From the NCBI RefSeq assembly GCF_024584705.1, contig NZ_CP097384.1:4154001-4218000 (forward strand): a stretch of 64,000 bases of DNA, read 5' to 3'. Positions within the stretch are counted from its first letter, which is position 1, and every line of letters starts with the position of its first letter. The stretch is from Blastopirellula sp. J2-11 (GTDB lineage Bacteria; Planctomycetota; Planctomycetia; Pirellulales; Pirellulaceae). Below, piece after piece: positions 62,398-64,000 of this stretch. The position numbers were made by a program, and so were the translations under genes. The notes under the pieces were generated by a model. That model was not told the DNA's origin. It made no database searches and saw only the letters and a list, made by a program, of their open reading frames with translations.

Positions 62398-63477
62398 CTA
62401 CGCCGCCTCTCGTTTTTGCGGCGTCAGGCTTGGCATCGGCGCGAATTGAGGTCCGCGGACCGAGCGTTGCGATTCGTGCCAGACGTGACGTTGCACGCTT
62501 TTGGCGACCATGTTAGCCACGATGACCGCTTCGCGTCCAGCAGCGCCATCCACACGCGGCTTTTCGCCGGTCGTCATGGCATGGACGAAATCGGCCTGTT
62601 CATCGGCGATTGCATTGGTCGCCGGCAGTTCGACTTCTTCTAGGGGAAGGAGCGACTCGAACAAGTGCTGACGAATGTGGTCTTTCTCGGCCTGCGGCAG
62701 CGCGTGAACATCCAATTCTCCAGCAGCCAGGCGCGCGTCGGGTTTGATCGACTGCAGCTTGCGGCTTCCCATGTCGATCTGTACAAACCCGCCGGCATGA
62801 AAAACCTTCATCTCACGGCGCGGCGAAAAGCTGCTGCGCGACGCGGTAAGATTGGCGACGCAGCCGTTTTCAAAGGTCAAACGGGCTTGCACCATATCTT
62901 CGTGCGGTCCAAAGACGGTCGCGCCGATCGCGTCGACTTCGACCACATGGCTGCCGGCGAGCGACAATACCAGATCGATGTCATGAATCATCAAGTCGAG
63001 CGTGACGCCGATATCGACCGAACGGAACGAGTAACCGCTAGTTCGCGACGCTTCGATATACCGCGGACGATCAATCCGCTTGCTCGCCGCGACAAACGCT
63101 GGATTAAATCGTTCGACATGTCCGACTTGCAGAACGCGGCCATAAGTTTTGGCGAGCGCTAATAAACGATCGGCGTCCTCAATCGACAAGGTAATCGGCT
63201 TCTCGATCAGCAAATCGACGCCGCTGGCCAAGAGATCGGCTGCGACTTCATAGTGATATTGGGTCGGCGTGGCGATGATCGCCGCATCAAACTGACCAGC
63301 GATTTCGTGATGAGACGCGTGAGCGGCGACTCCGTTCTCGGCGGCGGAAGCTTCTCGCGCCGCGGCGATGGGATCGACGATCGCAACCAACTCAAGCCCG
63401 GCGGTTTGTTTCGCCAGACGAGCATGAATTTTTCCGAGGTGACCAGCGCCGATGACGGCGAGACGACGATGGAGCAT
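62398..63477 (-). CDS. Gfo/Idh/MocA oxidoreductase, possible lipid A pathway enzyme
   Basis: The 359-residue protein has the N-terminal NAD-binding GAGHLGKIHARL, the substrate-site EKP (LLIEKPITL near residue 93) and the family C-terminal beta-alpha fold. It lies 75 bp from lpxC on the same strand. In some bacteria a family member (GnnA) works with a transaminase to make the 3-amino UDP-GlcNAc used in lipid A. The neighbour supports such a role, but without GnnB and LpxA in view it is inference. Confidence 0.85.
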   Translation of the reverse strand: MLHRRLAVIGAGHLGKIHARLAKQTAGLELVAIVDPIAAAREASAAENGVAAHASHHEIAGQFDAAIIATPTQYHYEVAADLLASGVDLLIEKPITLSIEDADRLLALAKTYGRVLQVGHVERFNPAFVAASKRIDRPRYIEASRTSGYSFRSVDIGVTLDLMIHDIDLVLSLAGSHVVEVDAIGATVFGPHEDMVQARLTFENGCVANLTASRSSFSPRREMKVFHAGGFVQIDMGSRKLQSIKPDARLAAGELDVHALPQAEKDHIRQHLFESLLPLEEVELPATNAIADEQADFVHAMTTGEKPRVDGAAGREAVIVANMVAKSVQRHVWHESQRSVRGPQFAPMPSLTPQKREAA

Positions 63478-63551
63478 GGCGGAATCCTTTCCAGCCTAAT
63501 CGCTCGCCGCCGTTCCAGAATGCAGCGACGATCGTACCTTGAAAAATAGAA

Positions 63552-64000
63552 CTAGGCCGAACGTCGCAGGCCCAGTTGAACTTGATTTTCGAGCAGTAGT
63601 TGCTTGACCAACTCGGCGTTCAAGCGATGACCGCTACGATAAGCGATTATCGAACCGGCGATGTCACAGCCGGCGAGCGCAAAGTCGCCAATCAGGTCGA
63701 GCGTCTTGTGCCGCACGCATTCGTCGTCAAAACGAAGCTCGTTCTCGATCGGACCTTCCGGCCCAAAGACCACCAAGTCTTGAAAACCAACTTGTTTGCA
63801 AAGTCCTTGCGAACGGAGCCACTGGGCTTCGCTTTCAAGCACAAAGGTGCGAGCCGACGACAATTCGTGCTCAAAAAACTTGGGCGTCAGCGAACCGGTG
63901 AGCGTTTCTCGGCCGATCGGGCTATTAAACCCATAATCGAGCCGATACTTGAAATCGAGCTGCAACTTGTCGCTGGGACGAGCTTCGACCCAGGCTTCGT
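63552..64000 (-). CDS. lpxC: LpxC, C-terminal part (UDP-3-O-acyl-GlcNAc deacetylase), cut by window edge
   Basis: The 149 visible codons end the gene. DDECVRHKTLDLIGDFALAG, then IIAYRSGHRLNAELVKQLL are the LpxC signature: zinc ligands His and Asp in RHKTLDLIGD, and catalytic His in SGH. LpxC deacetylates UDP-3-O-acyl-GlcNAc, the committed step of lipid A synthesis. The start is beyond the window. In planctomycetes LpxC is sometimes fused to FabZ; here the visible end is after the LpxC fold. Confidence 0.93.
   Translation of the reverse strand, partial: EAWVEARPSDKLQLDFKYRLDYGFNSPIGRETLTGSLTPKFFEHELSSARTFVLESEAQWLRSQGLCKQVGFQDLVVFGPEGPIENELRFDDECVRHKTLDLIGDFALAGCDIAGSIIAYRSGHRLNAELVKQLLLENQVQLGLRRSA

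Overview
The window looks like chromosome of a marine planctomycete of the Pirellulaceae (Blastopirellula/Rhodopirellula type). The grounds are: a DUF1559 prepilin-like protein, a Hanks-type Ser/Thr kinase with a large extracytoplasmic part, DUF1573-like Cys proteins, many secreted orphan proteins, IS4-type transposons, moderate GC, and lipid A genes in a planctomycete context. No species can be named from sequence alone.

Left part (1-14.1 kb). After a secreted orphan protein cut by the left edge comes a cluster of signal-less hydrolases: an astacin-like M12 metalloprotease (1768-2721), a divergent papain-like C1 protease fused to an alpha/beta hydrolase (3064-5124), and a convergent-side pair made of a trypsin-NUC1 endonuclease fusion (9554-11422) followed by an alpha/beta hydrolase-metacaspase fusion (7730-9483, frameshifted). 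A divergent pair (11881-13779) encodes a small secreted protein and a two-TM coiled-coil membrane protein. An IS4 element with 11-bp target duplication and a relic of an integrase gene lie between the proteases. Two direct ~116-bp repeats (5481-5596 and 13938-14053) bound the 8.5 kb that holds the metacaspase/trypsin-nuclease part. This is my best candidate for an undescribed intracellular protease/nuclease conflict system on a mobile cassette.

Middle part (14.1-27.3 kb). A long minus-strand run encodes cell-envelope functions: a GT39-type glycosyltransferase, an OpgC-type acyltransferase, two esterase-like alpha/beta hydrolases, lipid-sorting-like and DUF1573-like secreted proteins, Cys-rich secreted proteins with a decayed paralogue, and a short DUF1559 prepilin-like protein.

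Mobile island (27.4-42.8 kb). It carries an IS200-type element, an excisionase-like gene split by a second IS4 element (9-bp direct repeat), a TraG/VirD4 coupling gene that has lost its Walker A end exactly where an HTH-NACHT (STAND) ATPase gene begins, a replication-type HTH protein, a resolvase, an orphan DNA methyltransferase, a TOPRIM primase, a ParDE-type toxin-antitoxin pair, a HEPN-like/RelE hybrid, and a tyrosine recombinase next to tRNA-Val. Short related palindromes recur between the genes. This reads as a decayed integrative conjugative or mobilizable element integrated at tRNA-Val and carrying a NLR-like defence gene.

Right part (42.8-64 kb). This is ordinary chromosome: membrane protein, aldose epimerase, monohaem cytochrome, peptide ABC transporter (two permeases and lipoprotein, no ATPases), Ser/Thr kinase, rsgA, ftsH, Nudix hydrolase, c-type haem-like protein, acylphosphatase, ABC-2 permease, a RecA-fold replication-type ATPase with a (DPVLSN)x7 tail, a Gfo/Idh/MocA oxidoreductase and lpxC (cut by the right edge). 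Intergenic stretches at 44.9-45.6 and 59.7-60.4 kb hold dispersed palindromic repeats.
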